64,000 bases of DNA from Incurvaria masculella (GCA_946894095.1 OX335642.1:6397021-6461020), one strand, 5' to 3'; counted from the stretch's first letter, positions 32,455 to 42,735 are shown. Notes: generated by a model not told the origin, from the sequence alone. Made by a program: numbers and translations.

Positions 32455-33310
32455 ATTGCGAAAATTGTACCCATTTTCTCGAAGCACAGGGCCCATTTCG
32501 GTGAAGATATGGTCCTTGTCACACAACCGCTGTGCTCTGAGTCTCAATGCTCTTGCGACCGATTCCAAATGCACCGGAGCATGATGCGAAGTAGCTTGTA
32601 GACAACGATTTGTGTGTGTCGGCTTGCGGTACACTGTGTGGCTTAGGATTCCATCCAATCGTCGAGCAACAAGTACTTCCAAGAACGCCAAAGTGCCTTC
32701 CTTCTCACAATCTACTGTATATTTTATATTTGTGTGAACCTAATTAAGATGAGAGATGAAAGCGTCGAGTGATTGGCGACCATGTGACCAGATTGAAATC
32801 ACGTCATCCACGTACCGTACCCAAAACATTGACTTAAGAGGTGAAGTTTGCAATGTGCGGTGTTCCAGCGGTTCCATGAAAAGGTTTGCCACCACTGGTG
32901 TCACTGGTGTTCCCATTGCTACACCTTCTCGCTGAAGGTAGTATTGTCCGTTCCACAGAAAGTATGTCTTAGTGAGACAATATGGCAGGAGCTTGACGCA
33001 CTCAGTGTCGATGTCGTTGCTGATGACTAAGTTTCTGATGATGTCGAGGGATTCTTGGACTGGTACGTCTGCATACAGCGACTCGACGTCAAAGCTCACT
33101 AATAGATCCATGCATGCCAACTTCACTGTAGACAACAATTCCACAAAATGGGCCGAATCTTTAACGTAGGACGACGTCTTGCCAGACAGGGGTTGAAATA
33201 TTGAGGCGACATGTTTAGCGAGGAGGTAGGTAGGAGCATTTATCTGGCTGACTTTTGGTCGAAGGGGGTTCCCGTCTTTGTGAATTTTAGGAAGACCGTA
33301 GAAGCGCTAC
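32455..33310 (-). pseudogene. Penelope-like element reverse transcriptase, broken
   Basis: Minus strand, in order: FYGLPKIHKDGNPLRPKVS near 33,300, LVSFDVESLYADVPVQESL (motif A), YLQREGVAMGTPVTPVVANL (motif B), FWVRYVDDVISIW (motif C, catalytic YVDD intact), then in another frame FLEVLVARRLDGILSHTVYR and RKPTHTNR. This order and wording are characteristic of Penelope-like reverse transcriptases, not LINEs. The C-terminal GIY-YIG endonuclease is absent: the sequence stops at the RTE tail. A frameshift lies near 32,700-32,740. The GC-rich stretch 33,311-33,490 may be more of its 5' region. Confidence 0.85.
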
Positions 33311-33497
33311 CACCGCATTTCCGCTACCACCTCGACCCACACCTATGACTTACGACCACGGCGAGTCTAGTTGTCAGTCGTCTGCTGCGTACGAACGTGG
33401 CGGACAACCTCCTTGACAACGGGCTGAACGATCAGCTCGATACGTCGGCGAATGTCTCCTCCCGCCGCGTGAAAAGCCGTAACATTTTTCAAATATA

Positions 33498-34044
33498 TTT
33501 GAAGACCACGGTAATCCCAAAAGTATCACAAGTAAGGTTATTTCTTTAGTTATAGCTGAAGATAGATCATTTGCTGTATTTAATACATCACAATTCACAT
33601 TACGTATTTGGGTCCCCAGTGCATTAAACTCGTTTTACTGTCATTTAAACGTAGGTTATTGGCTTCACACCATAATATGCACCATAAAGCTATTTCAACA
33701 TCATTATGAGATCCGTTTTTAAGCAATGGTATTACCCTAGTAATTTTTAATAAGTCTGGAAATGTGCCATCTTCAATACAATTCTAAGAGGTTCTATAAT
33801 ACTGCCCAATATGGACTTTAACAGATTAGTAGAATTGTTCCATAAACCTTGCGGTCCTTTGGACTTAAGGTCTGTTACTTTTTGAATCTCAGAACAGCTA
33901 ACAGATTCAAAAGTGACAGACTTCTTATTGCGTGGTAAAAATATTTTGAGTTCCTCTAATGCGAGATTTACAATTTATTGGATGTATTTAATTGTATCTT
34001 GCGCGACAGCAGAAAAATATTTGTTGAAATTAAATTATTTGCAA
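33498..34044 (-). pseudogene. Second Jockey-like fragment (fingers region)
   Basis: Minus strand: FNKYFSAVAQDTIKY, SVSCSEIQKVTDLKSKGPQG, LLKSILGSIIEPLRI, then FPDLLKITRVIPLLKNG in another frame, matching the fingers and motif 1-2 area of Jockey/CR1-type reverse transcriptases. It then jumps to ILWCEANNLRLNDSKT, a later palm segment, so the catalytic middle is deleted. It abuts the inner end of the right arm at 34,044. Confidence 0.7.
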
Positions 34045-34651
34045 CCATTGCACCCAATCAATCAATATATCACAAATATTTCATTTTGTTTTTTTTTACC
34101 TATCCAAGGTGAGTTCAGATCAATAAAAACATCACCGGTTTATAGATAGACATATCACAAAACTGTTATATTATATTAATTTAACAATTGATTGAATATA
34201 GGAACTGGGCGCATCCGACGTTCAACATGGCCGCGTAGGAAACGTGCCAGGCTGAGGGCAGCCAACCTAATTTTTTTATGAAGCATGTACATAGGACTAT
34301 CGAATGGTGGTATTGTCAACTTGTTACTCGATGACGTATTTTTTTTTATTTTTCGACATTTTAAAACCGGCCAACCTCAGAACGTGCCAGGGTAGGACGA
34401 GCCAACCTACTTTTTTTTAGCTTTTCTTGATGACCTTTACCGATTGTGCTAGGTCTCATGTTGTTACTCGATGACGTTAAATTCTACCAAAAAAGTGATT
34501 TAATATTACCTACTGCACAAAACGTTCCAGGTTTGGGTCAGGCAACCTAGTATTTTTAGGAAACCTATTCTAATCCGCACAACCACAAATGGGTCCCATG
34601 GTGTTACTCGATGACGTAGGGTTGACAACGGTCCGCTCTCGTACTATATGA
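34045..34651 (-). repeat. Right arm of the large inverted repeat, three 140-bp units
   Basis: GTTACTCGATGACGT occurs at 34,323, 34,463 and 34,603, exactly 140 bp apart, mirroring the left arm. Differences from the left arm are scattered single bases and 1-3-bp indels, mostly near the inner end. Confidence 0.85.
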
Positions 34652-34903
34652 CTTATTTCCGAAACAGCGTTCGTTAACCTATGCCGGCAAAATGTAGGAA
34701 CTAAGGCTGCGCGCTAACAAAGAATTTGTTGGTTTCCCAGCTTGAGATCTACGATATAGGTGGCAAATGGACTGGGAGCACGCGAATTGGTAATTGGTAA
34801 TAAGGACATCAAGGCAGGCCGCTAAATTTAGAGGTGAAATGGAAAAATGTGGGACCTTTCCACAGGGCTATGTTGGAACATCAGTGGTGCGAACATATCA
34901 GTA

Positions 34904-35298
34904 TTTTTTTATGCAACCTGACATGGATGCCACCACACAACTACCGTTATGATATTAGCCCAATGCACCACATTTCCGAAGGAATTAGGTACCATGCCAG
35001 GACCTTCCTTTAATGAGCACGGCTACACTGAACTGGATGGAAAACACGGACAGTTTTTCATTGCCGCTTCGACCATCTTTAATGCAATGGGATGTTACCA
35101 ACCCGGGCAGGCTTAAACCCTACCTAGTAGGGGACCTATAGTTTTAGATGGATTCCGAACCATGGAGCAGCGTGACGAAATGCACTTATCCAACTCGGAA
35201 AGAGAAATAAAGTGGTGCATAAACGGGGCTAGGATTAGAATCAAGATCTCTGGTATGCTAGGCAAGTCCCCGCGACAATAGGGTACGAGACGCTCAAA
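34904..35298 (-). mobile_element. SINE family B copy, near full length, tRNA-like head
   Basis: T run 34,904-34,910 (A tail on the minus strand), CTGACATGGATGCCACCAC, ATTAGGTACCATGCCAGGAC, CATTGCCGCTTCGACCATC, ACGAAATGCACTTATCCAAC, GGTGCATAAACGGGGC and CGCGACAATAGGGTACGAGA. The head is decayed: the B box reads TTGATTCTAATCC on the minus strand. Confidence 0.75.
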
Positions 35299-35523
35299 AC
35301 AGTTAAGTGTAACATTTTTTTTTACTTCAAACATCTTCGCATCGCATCCATTTGATACTTTCTCGATATAATCTATAGGTCTATAGGTCTAAGCTTGATT
35401 TATTTTGTTTAATAATTTGTATGTGTGACTGTTTGAATAAAAAAAAAAAAGGGAATCTGTCTTGCACACCGAGGGTTCCGTAGAAATTTGTGAGCAGATT
35501 TTTTGTACGAATTTTATGTGTTT

Positions 35524-35670
35524 TCAATTCAGTTCAATGTAGCCGTGCTCATCACAAAGGGAAGGTTCTGGCATGGCACCAAATTTCTTCGGGTATGCGG
35601 TGTTTTGGGCTAATATCATGACGGTGGGTGTGGTATTAGCCATCCATGTCCAGTTAGATAAGAAAAAAAC
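35524..35670 (+). repeat. SINE family B tail half
   Basis: CAGTTCAATGTAGCCGTGCT, GTTCTGGCATGGCACC, GGGCTAATATCATGACGG, AGCCATCCATGTCCAGTTA and an A-rich tail. Head absent. Confidence 0.7.
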
Positions 35671-36450
35671 GCACAATTTCGTACGGTGGGTGAATACATC
35701 CCACTATGTTTTCCTTCCTTTCAAACCAAACAATAAGCGTACCGTAATAATGTAATCAGTACTAAAGTACCACTTGTGCACACGGCTGCGCCCGAATGCA
35801 GCTAGAGGAGGCAAGAAACTTCGAAATCACCTTAGGAATGCACTAAAGAATCGGGGATTGAAAATTTTAAAGTTCTACAGCCGATTCCACGCCAGAAACT
35901 TTTGCAATTTCCGTCACTGGAGCGCGCTCGGCAGGGTTGAATCGAGTTTTTTTACTATCGAAGCGTTCCGACGACGATTAGAGAGTATAACGAAGCAATG
36001 TATTTACTTATTTGTAGCATGTGCATACTAGGAGATTACTGCGGCCTCGCCCGTGTCCAAAGGCTGACGATACACAGTCACTTTTCCCCGGATTCTCTCA
36101 TTTTAAGCCTCACTGTTCGCCCCTCAAGTAAGTTAGCACTGCTGCAAGCCTATGACTGATATTTAAAAAATAAAAATTTAGTGGTTCTGAGACATATGAA
36201 CAGAAGAACGCCGAAAGAAGGATTTGTTGAGGGAAATTGGGTGATGTGGAATCCCCAAACTTGTGAAATGCAACACATTTTTGCTTTCGCTATTGTAAGC
36301 TGACGTTACAAAAAAAATATGTTAGCCTTAGGTATATTCTACATTTTCCTAACGCGTCATAAGGCAATATCTCCCAGGGGGCACGTTTAGCCTGCAAGCT
36401 TGAGAGCTTCTAGAACTATGGGTACAGCTTTGCTTTTAGTAGTTACACTT
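35671..36450. other. Unrecognised
   Basis: An 85-codon plus frame at 35,774-36,031 is basic in composition but matches no family I know. No inverted repeat or tail was seen. Confidence 0.3.
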
Positions 36451-36612
36451 AGCCCCGGTTGCACGAAGAAACGGCTGAGTTAATCAATGTTCAAACACGT
36501 CACTTTTAGTGAACCGCATAGAGTTCCTTCCATACTGTCCACACAAAGTGACGCTTTTGATCATACTTTGACGTTGATTTTGATCTGTTGTTCTTTCGTG
36601 CACTCAGCCCTT
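36451..36612. repeat. Small MITE, family K
   Basis: AGCCCCGGTTGCACGAAG at the left and TTTCGTGCACTCAGCCCTTA at the right, with AACACGTCACTTTTAGTGAA and GACGTTGATTTTGATC inside. It is inverted relative to the copies at 21,005 and 53,170. Confidence 0.65.
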
Positions 36613-36989
36613 AGTCAGAATAAAATACTGAGTCACTTCTCTGTCTCGTTTTGAATCTCGATGCACAAGTAGGTACTTACCGTAGAAAATTATTTGAATG
36701 ATTAGTTTTACACAAAATATAGCAGTTAAATATTATAAGCCGCTCATTGTTTATTTCTGATTAACGTGTAATAAAATAAATGAAAAAGTCCGTACATGGA
36801 TTTCTCCTATGAAATGTATACGATAGCAATATGATACTCTCGCAAATATGAGATAAGTCGCGAAAAAGAGAATGTTGAAACAAATATTCCTCTATTATAT
36901 ATAGTTATTTTTCTCGGTTCTCTATTAGAGAATATAGTTCACAGTTTTTAACCATGCTCAAAAAATAAGACCGATACTCTGCCCTCCTT

Positions 36990-37232
36990 ATTAAAAACGG
37001 GCCAAGTACGAGTCGGACTCGCCCACAAAGGGTTCCGTACCATCGTACAAAACTTAACACAAAAAAATCAAGTTTTTTGTATAAGACCCCCTTTAATTTT
37101 TATTATTTTTTATTTTACCTATTTGTTGTTATAGCGGCAAAATAAATACACACATGAGACGGACGGACGGATGGACACCAGAGGTTTAGTAATAGGGTTC
37201 CGTTTTTACCCTTTGGGTACGGAACCTTAAAA
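36990..37232 (-). repeat. GGGTTCCGTACCC element (family A)
   Basis: Plus-strand order is reversed: GCCAAGTACGAGTCGGACTCG, GGGTTCCGTACCATCG, GTTATAGCGGCAAAATAAAT, a short (GGAC)n tract, then AGGGTTCCGTTTTTACCCTT and GGGTACGGAACC. About 240 bp; both hairpin ends are present. Confidence 0.75.
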
Positions 37233-37284
37233 TAAGGCGGTTACTACATATGGGCTTCATATAAGGGCCTTTTTGATAAGGAGG

Positions 37285-37450
37285 ACAGTACAACAAATGT
37301 GATATGTATTAAGAATCGACCGTGAAGCAAGGACAGAGTAATACAAGAAAGAACCCTGTAAAAAGAACTTCTTTACGAGTATACTGCAAGGCTGAACCCG
37401 AAGCAGTAAAACATACCATTCCCAGGTATCGCAACCATTTATATGTACCT
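37285..37450 (-). repeat. SINE family C, partial
   Basis: CGACCGTGAAGCAAGGACAG, ACTGCAAGGCTGAACCCGAA and AACATACCATTCCCAGGTAT. Tail and tRNA-like part only. The next copy lies 48 bp away in the opposite orientation, giving an inverted pair. Confidence 0.6.
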
Positions 37451-37497
37451 ATAATAATCGCAACGCAGGTAAACCTTTAAATATAATCATTAACACT

Positions 37498-37712
37498 AGT
37501 AGGAGGCAATGATTACGAGAGGAGGGACTGTAGGAGAATTCCAAATTATGGGTATAAAGCAGGTGCCGAAATTGGTAGACGCAATTTGAGGTTTTGCTGG
37601 TTCGGGTCCAGCCTTGCAGTATATTGTACATGAGGTAGTTATTTTATAGGGTTATTTCTTTAATTAATGTGTCCTTGCTTCACGGTCGATTCGACATACA
37701 TATCACATTCGT
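37498..37712 (+). mobile_element. SINE family C with tRNA-Leu-like head
   Basis: TAGGAGGCAATGATTACGAG, GGACTGTAGGAGAATTCC, GGTATAAAGCAGGTGCCG, then GAAATTGGTAGACGC and a near-consensus B box GGTTCGGGTCC, ending in a tail region containing GTCCTTGCTTCACGGTCGAT. The AATTGGTAGACGC wording resembles the D-arm of bacterial or organellar leucine tRNAs. Confidence 0.65.
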
Positions 37713-38164
37713 TGGAAAATAACGACGTACTTGCTTATACCAAACAGTATATTTACTTACTTAAAACCCATACCATTCCACTAAATGGACTAAAGATCGA
37801 AGCACGGAAGAACTCGAAAGACGAAGTCAGCGAAACCGGAGTTGCGCGAAGATGAAAATATCGAGAACTAAAACGAGGAAACTCGAAATGAGCCAAGTGG
37901 CAGACGTTATTTTTATAAGCTTCTTCCTCCCGAATCGATAGCACATTTATCAAGACGAATGACCGCGGGGCCACCGAATGGACGGTGATGCCCTAAAAAC
38001 TAAACTCATTAATTATCTATTCCAACCGCCCACTCGGGGCGCGGCGGTAAGCGGGGTGCCTTCCAACTGTGCGATAGCGGGTTCGTTTGCATGTTAAGGA
38101 CGTTTTGTCTAAGTTTAGGTTAATTATGATTATTATACTAGCCAATGCGTATTGTTTCCTTGCG
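37713..38164. other. Nothing recognised
   Basis: A short GC-rich patch at 38,028-38,065 (CACTCGGGGCGCGGCGG). No gene or repeat family was identified. Confidence 0.35.
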
Positions 38165-38708
38165 TTAAGGTGGCCCTTTCCGGCGGGACTATCTCATTCG
38201 CGGGCACGGTACAAAACCATGAAATTGCGCTCTGGGGCCTTTTCTGTTTCAAAGAAAAATACAGGCTCCGTGGTGAAGACAATGCACTATGCCCACAAAG
38301 CAGACAATGCGCGTAGTTTTTGATTTGGTAAGATTTACGAAATTTTTTATTGCAAACCAAACTGTTAGCTAAAAGTAAACCATGTAGTCAAAAATCTAAG
38401 AAACATCAAATTGGTTATAAATCTTCATGAAACAAGCTATGTCTGATGACTAATCTTTTTAAGATGTTTTTATTTTATCGTTGAGTAATCCACCTCCAAA
38501 GTTATTGTATAAAACGAGCAAAAAATTCGAGCTTTCGGACCTTATAAGTTAGAAACCAATCAAAATTGTACAATGCCAACGGTCATCAGACATCTAGTAC
38601 GATCAAATAAAGCTATTTTTAGTAACACTTTGAATCTCTGACAAGAAATATGGGCATGATCTTCTTTCCACGTTTGTTTAGGGAGTTGAGCGGGAAGGCC
38701 CACCTTAA
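38165..38708 (+). mobile_element. TTAA MITE family D, second subtype
   Basis: TTAA at 38,165-38,168 and 38,705-38,708. Ends GGTGGCCCTTTCCGGCGGG and GCGGGAAGGCCCACC: the CCTTCCC-type ends differ from the CCAACCC-type ends of other copies, so there are two subtypes. The interior has the usual landmarks. Confidence 0.82.
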
Positions 38709-39110
38709 GTTCCTGAACCTTATGGAATGAGAACATGAAAAGAAAACATGTATAATTTCAGCTAACGTATATAAACTTGAAAATTATTTTAGAAAAAAAA
38801 TGTTTTTTGCATTGAAACAAAGGCTGAACCACAGGTCTCAAACGTATTCTTTTTCAAGTTGCTGCTGATATTGACAGTAACTGATATATTTATGTTTAAA
38901 TTTTTGAAATTTCTTCAACAAAACAATTAAAAACCCGGTTTCACGCATTATGCAGGTTAGTCACATTTGGAAAAAAATATTCCGAGGTGCTCTAACTTAG
39001 CGATGTCAGGCTCCGTCTATGTCGTTTCAATCGCAAAAATTGGTCGAAAATGTTAAGGTATAAAGATGCTCTGAAATTTGGGGGTAGGCACAACAAGATA
39101 GAATAACAGA
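38709..39110. other. Nothing recognised
   Basis: AT-rich sequence between the MITE and the Helitron-like end, without frames or repeat words of note. Confidence 0.35.
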
Positions 39111-39239
39111 CTAGCTGAGGTTCCCGGCTCTGCTCGGGTTGGTTTCGTTTGGGACAATCACCCGAGCGGAGGCCGGTAAAGTGTGAACTCGTCCTCCGAA
39201 CCACCGCAAGCATCGCCCGCCCGCGTTATTACTTCTATT
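39111..39239 (-). mobile_element. Helitron-like 3' end
   Basis: A|CTAGCTGAGGTTCCCGGCTC at 39,110, then GCTCGGGTTGGTTTCG, GTTTGGGACAATCACCCGAG, and GCATCGCCCGCCCGCG before TTATTACTTCT. On the minus strand it ends CTAG followed by T. It matches 8,280-8,436 over its length in reverse. Confidence 0.55.
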
Positions 39240-39567
39240 CTGGGAGGTCACGACATTTTTGGGAATGCTAGCGTAAATGACTGAAACTGGGTTCACAAGT
39301 TATGGACCAACCCCCCGATGCCAAATATGCCGGTCTGCCTGCAAGTGGTTGCGTTACCTAGATATGGCGTCTGAATAACTCGTTATCGTGACCAGAAACA
39401 AATAATAAGATAAATGGCTGAAAACAGTATGGAACGCAAGTAGGTACTAGTTGTACTCATGTGAATTACGCAAAAACTGAACAAACATTTGGTTGCGGCA
39501 GGCAGACCGGCATATTTCGCACCAGGGGGCTGGACCCTAATCTATGAACCCAGTTTCAGCTATCCGA
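39240..39567. mobile_element. Hairpin MITE, family H
   Basis: The left arm has GGGAGGTCACGACATTTTTG, AAACTGGGTTCACAAG and TGCAAGTGGTTGCGTTA. The right arm has GGTTGCGGCAGGCAGACCGG and AACCCAGTTTCAGC. The right arm is truncated at about 39,565, where a family D MITE fragment begins. Confidence 0.6.
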
Positions 39568-39789
39568 GTAATCCACCTCCAAAGTTATTTTATAAAACGC
39601 GCGAAAAAATCGAATTTTCGGACCTTAACTTCAAAACCAAACACTATTTTACAATGCCAATGAACATCGGACATCTGGTTCGATCAAATAAAGCTGTTTG
39701 GAGTATAATTTTGGATCTCTGACAAGAAATAAGCGCATGATCTTCTTTTCACGTTTGTATGGGGAGTTGAGCGGGAAGGTCCACCTTAA
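39566..39789 (+). repeat. TTAA MITE family D, right 40% only
   Basis: Starts at GTAATCCACCTCCAAAG and runs to GCGGGAAGGTCCACCTTAA. It belongs to the CCTTCCC subtype. Its terminal TTAA (39,786-39,789) is also the left TTAA of the next complete copy. Confidence 0.8.
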
Positions 39790-40335
39790 GGTGGCCCAAC
39801 CCGGCGGGCCTAACTCATTCGCGGGCACGGTACAAAACCGTGCTGTTGCGCTCTGGGACCTTCTCTGTTTCAAAGAATAAGACAGGCTCCGTGATGAGGA
39901 AGATGCAACATGTCCACAAAAAAGACAATGTGCATAGTGTATGATTTGGTAAGATTTACGAAAATTTTAATTTCAAAACGACTTATAGCTAAAAGTAAAC
40001 CACGACCGCTGTAGTAAAAAATCGAACAAGAACCAAATAGATTATAAATTTTGATTAAATAAGCTATGTCTGATGACTTATCTTTTTAAGATGTTCTTAC
40101 TTTATCATTGCGTAATCCACCTCCAAAGTTATTGTATAAAACGCGCGAAAAATGCGAACTTTCGGACCTTGTAACTTAGAAACCAAACACATTTTTACAA
40201 TGCCAATGGTCATCAGACATCTAGTTCGATCAAATAAAGCTATTTTGAGCAAAATATTGGATCTCTGACAAGAAATATGGACGTGATCTTCTTTCCCCTT
40301 TTGTATGGGGAGATGAGCGGGTTGGGCCACCTTAA
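39786..40335 (+). mobile_element. TTAA MITE family D, complete, inserted at a sister's end
   Basis: TTAA at 39,786-39,789 and 40,332-40,335, ends GGTGGCCCAACCCGGCGGG and GCGGGTTGGGCCACC. Very similar to the copy at 7,730. It uses the terminal TTAA of the truncated copy to its left. Confidence 0.85.
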
Positions 40336-40721
40336 GGATACCTCGGGGTCGTCAACGAGACGCACGACACGACACAGTATTACATTCAAGCAGGTACTTA
40401 TGTAGCTGAACCGTCCCACGGATGCAAACAATACTCCACGGAATACCTTGTCTTCTATTGCTCATCAATTGGGATGGTTAATAGACGCTGAAGCTACTAA
40501 AGCACTCACTGAATATCGAAATGTGGCGAGAGCGTTTTCGTATGAGCGAATTCGAAATTAGAACCGTCACTCGTCCATGATTGAGTTCGTTGAAAATCTG
40601 CTTATGTCAAGCACGCAATACCCGCAAATGGTTCGCTTGATGGGTCGATATTTATTTACTTAATCATGTTTTATCGAGGGGTGTGTCGTTCGTGGTACAG
40701 ATTCCAGGTAACACTTTAGAT
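40336..40721. other. Nothing recognised
   Basis: Unremarkable composition. CACGACACGACAC at about 40,362 is a tiny tandem. No gene seen. Confidence 0.35.
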
Positions 40722-40952
40722 CCCCTACCTTACTTACTAGGTGGTTAAGCCGTTCCGTACTGGAAACACCGCATTGGATATAAAAGATGATCGAAGCGGT
40801 AAGGAAACGTCTGTGTTTTACTTCCAATTCAAATGCAGCCGTGCTCATAAAGGTAAGGTTCTGGCATCTAATTCTCTGATTCCATCTAATTATTTCGTGA
40901 ATTCTGCGGGTTGGGCTAATATGGCAGTAGGTGTGGTACCTAATCATCACCT
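40722..40952 (+). repeat. SINE family B body, head missing
   Basis: TACTTACTAGGTGGTTAAGC, ACCGCATTGGATATAAAAGA, CAAATGCAGCCGTGCTCATA, AAGGTTCTGGCATCTAATTC and GGTTGGGCTAATATGGCAG. More diverged than most copies. Confidence 0.6.
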
Positions 40953-41369
40953 AACATCAGAGCCCTTAGCTCGACTTGCTTAGCTAAATTGGCGTTTACG
41001 CCAAACCGATCGACTAGCGTTTTCAAATGTATGGAGAATGGAAAAAGCGCGCGCAGTGGGCGTGAAGCGAACTAACGAGCCTGGGTTGCGTTGACAGCTA
41101 ACGCATCTTTGCCGTTAATACGTTGACGTTGCGTATACTCTGACTCCGCGTTTTCATACAAATTAGATAGTAGTCCGAGTTTTATTTTGAAAGGTTGAAG
41201 AAGTAAGTAAATTCCAGCAAGTAAATTCGAAAATGCGTATTTTGGTATGTAATGGATCAATGTGATTTTTTGCACCGGCCAGGTGCTTCTTCACACCACA
41301 CCAGGTGGTAACTTGGGAGAAATACCTCGGAATACTTTTGCGTTCCAAGTAAGTACGACGTTTTTCTCA
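40953..41369. other. Nothing recognised
   Basis: No frames above 70 codons, no repeat words shared with families described here. Confidence 0.35.
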
Positions 41370-41612
41370 ATGAATGTGACATGTATGTAGGTATAATCGA
41401 CCATGAAGAAAGGATACATTAATTTAAAATATAATTGCAAAAGGTGAATTGATGAATTACATACATATACTGTTATAACTGCAAAGCTGGACTTGAACCC
41501 GTAAACATGCCTTTCATGGGCATCGCGTCTGCCAATTTCGCTACTCGGTCTATACCCATAATTTGGAATTCTCCTACAGTCCCTTCCCTCCTCCCGTAAT
41601 AAATGCCTCCTA
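41370..41612 (-). mobile_element. SINE family C with tRNA-like head
   Basis: Minus strand: TAGGAGGCATTTATTACGGG, GGACTGTAGGAGAATTCC, GGGTATAGACCGAGTAGCG, AAATTGGCAGACGCGATGCC, B-box-like GGGTTCAAGTCC, and a tail region with TCCTTTCTTCATGGTCGATT. It is a full-length partner of the 37,498 copy. Confidence 0.68.
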
Positions 41613-42365
41613 TGATCACATTTTTAAGATTAATGTGCAATTGGTTGACTGCAAATATTAAACATTCAGAAGATAGTTCTGTTAGCAGCTATATTTATTT
41701 AATCAATTTCATAAAATAGTTCTGTTACACCTTTATTTCTTTAAATGTGCGTACCAAATTCATAACAAGAGCAGCATCGAAATACAAGAATGCCAGTATT
41801 TTAAAAAATATTCGAGGATAACTTATCCCCTTCAGCAAAGACTTCCCTTCAGGGATTTCAGTGGACACAATACGGGCGGGTGATCACAGATCGATCCACG
41901 CTCTTTTCACGAGATGTCTCAAGTGGGTTAGACAAACTGCCCTATCATTCTACCTCGGAGCACTCACTAGCGAGTTTCGCTGACCCCTATATTGTTGATT
42001 CAGGGTTGCTCTCGAGCAGTCATTAAATACACATGAGAACCATCGCGCCGTTTCCCCGGGGGGAGGCAGAGATGATATAGAGCTCGATTATCTCTGATAT
42101 GTTATTGCTATCGCGCGTTTGGCGGATGGGAGCTACACGGCAATAAGTGTCCAAGGGACACTTTTGCTGTCATCAGAGATCCGTCAAACCGATACGATAA
42201 CACCACTACCCGTAACTTCCTTCGCTTGAGAAAAAAAGAGAAGGCAATAGTGTCACCCTTAGTGTCACCTTAGTGGCCGTAATGCAATAACTACTCGCGT
42301 TAGGACCGAAATCTCGACCGAAATGCAAACGAAACGCTCTGAAATAGTGTGCGTTCATTTCTTTT
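41613..42365. other. Nothing recognised
   Basis: GC-moderate 41,850-42,200 contains a short perfect inverted pair around 42,150 (GTGTCC-AAG-GGACAC). No coding sequence or known repeat. Confidence 0.35.
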
Positions 42366-42735
42366 AAGGATGTTCTGACCCATACAATGTTTTTTTTACA
42401 CAGAACGCAAAAAGTATTGCACTTCAAGGCACGAATTCGTCAAAAATATTAAATATAGCCATAGTAGTTGCAGCGAAAACATATTCACAATTTCAGGTTT
42501 AATGGCTTCGTTGTAATTGCCGATTAGAAGTTTTACACCGTTAGATGGCGCTCGTATCGTATAGAATCGTATTTAAATAAATTGTAACAAAACCAATAAT
42601 CCTGAAATTGTTAAAATTGTTTTCGCTGCAAGTAATATGACTATATTAAACTTTTATTATTAATTCGTGGCTTAAAGTGCAATACTTTTTGCGTTATGTG
42701 TGCAAACAACTTTATATGGGTCGGAACAGCCTTAG
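42366..42735. mobile_element. Hairpin MITE with about 140-bp arms
   Basis: Left arm: AAGGATGTTCTGACCCATAC, AACGCAAAAAGTATTGCACT, TTGCAGCGAAAAC, AATTTCAGG. The right arm is the inverse: CCTGAAATT, GTTTTCGCTGCAA, GTGCAATACTTTTTGCGTTA, TATGGGTCGGAACAGCCTT. The loop is about 85 bp and contains GTTAGATGGCGCTCG. No coding capacity. Confidence 0.75.

Larger units (their letters stand above)
26870..34651. mobile_element. 7.8-kb foldback-like structure with 600-bp inverted arms
   Basis: Outer ends TAGTACGAGAGCGGACCGT (left) and ACGGTCCGCTCTCGTACTA (right) are exact inverses apart from one internal base, and TAT lies just outside each. Arms 26,870-27,466 and 34,045-34,651 are inverted copies, roughly 97% identical by eye. 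The 6.6-kb interior holds a hairpin element, two RTE fragments, two Jockey-like fragments and a Penelope-like fragment, all broken; no transposase is recognisable. It could be a foldback/Galileo-like element whose core filled with retroelements, an inverted segmental duplication, or two copies of one element in opposite orientation. Confidence 0.7.

Noticed and set aside
26870..34651. Large inverted-repeat structure as a Polinton/Maverick
   Set aside because: No 6-bp target duplication, no polymerase, integrase or capsid-like genes; the interior contains only LINE and Penelope fragments.
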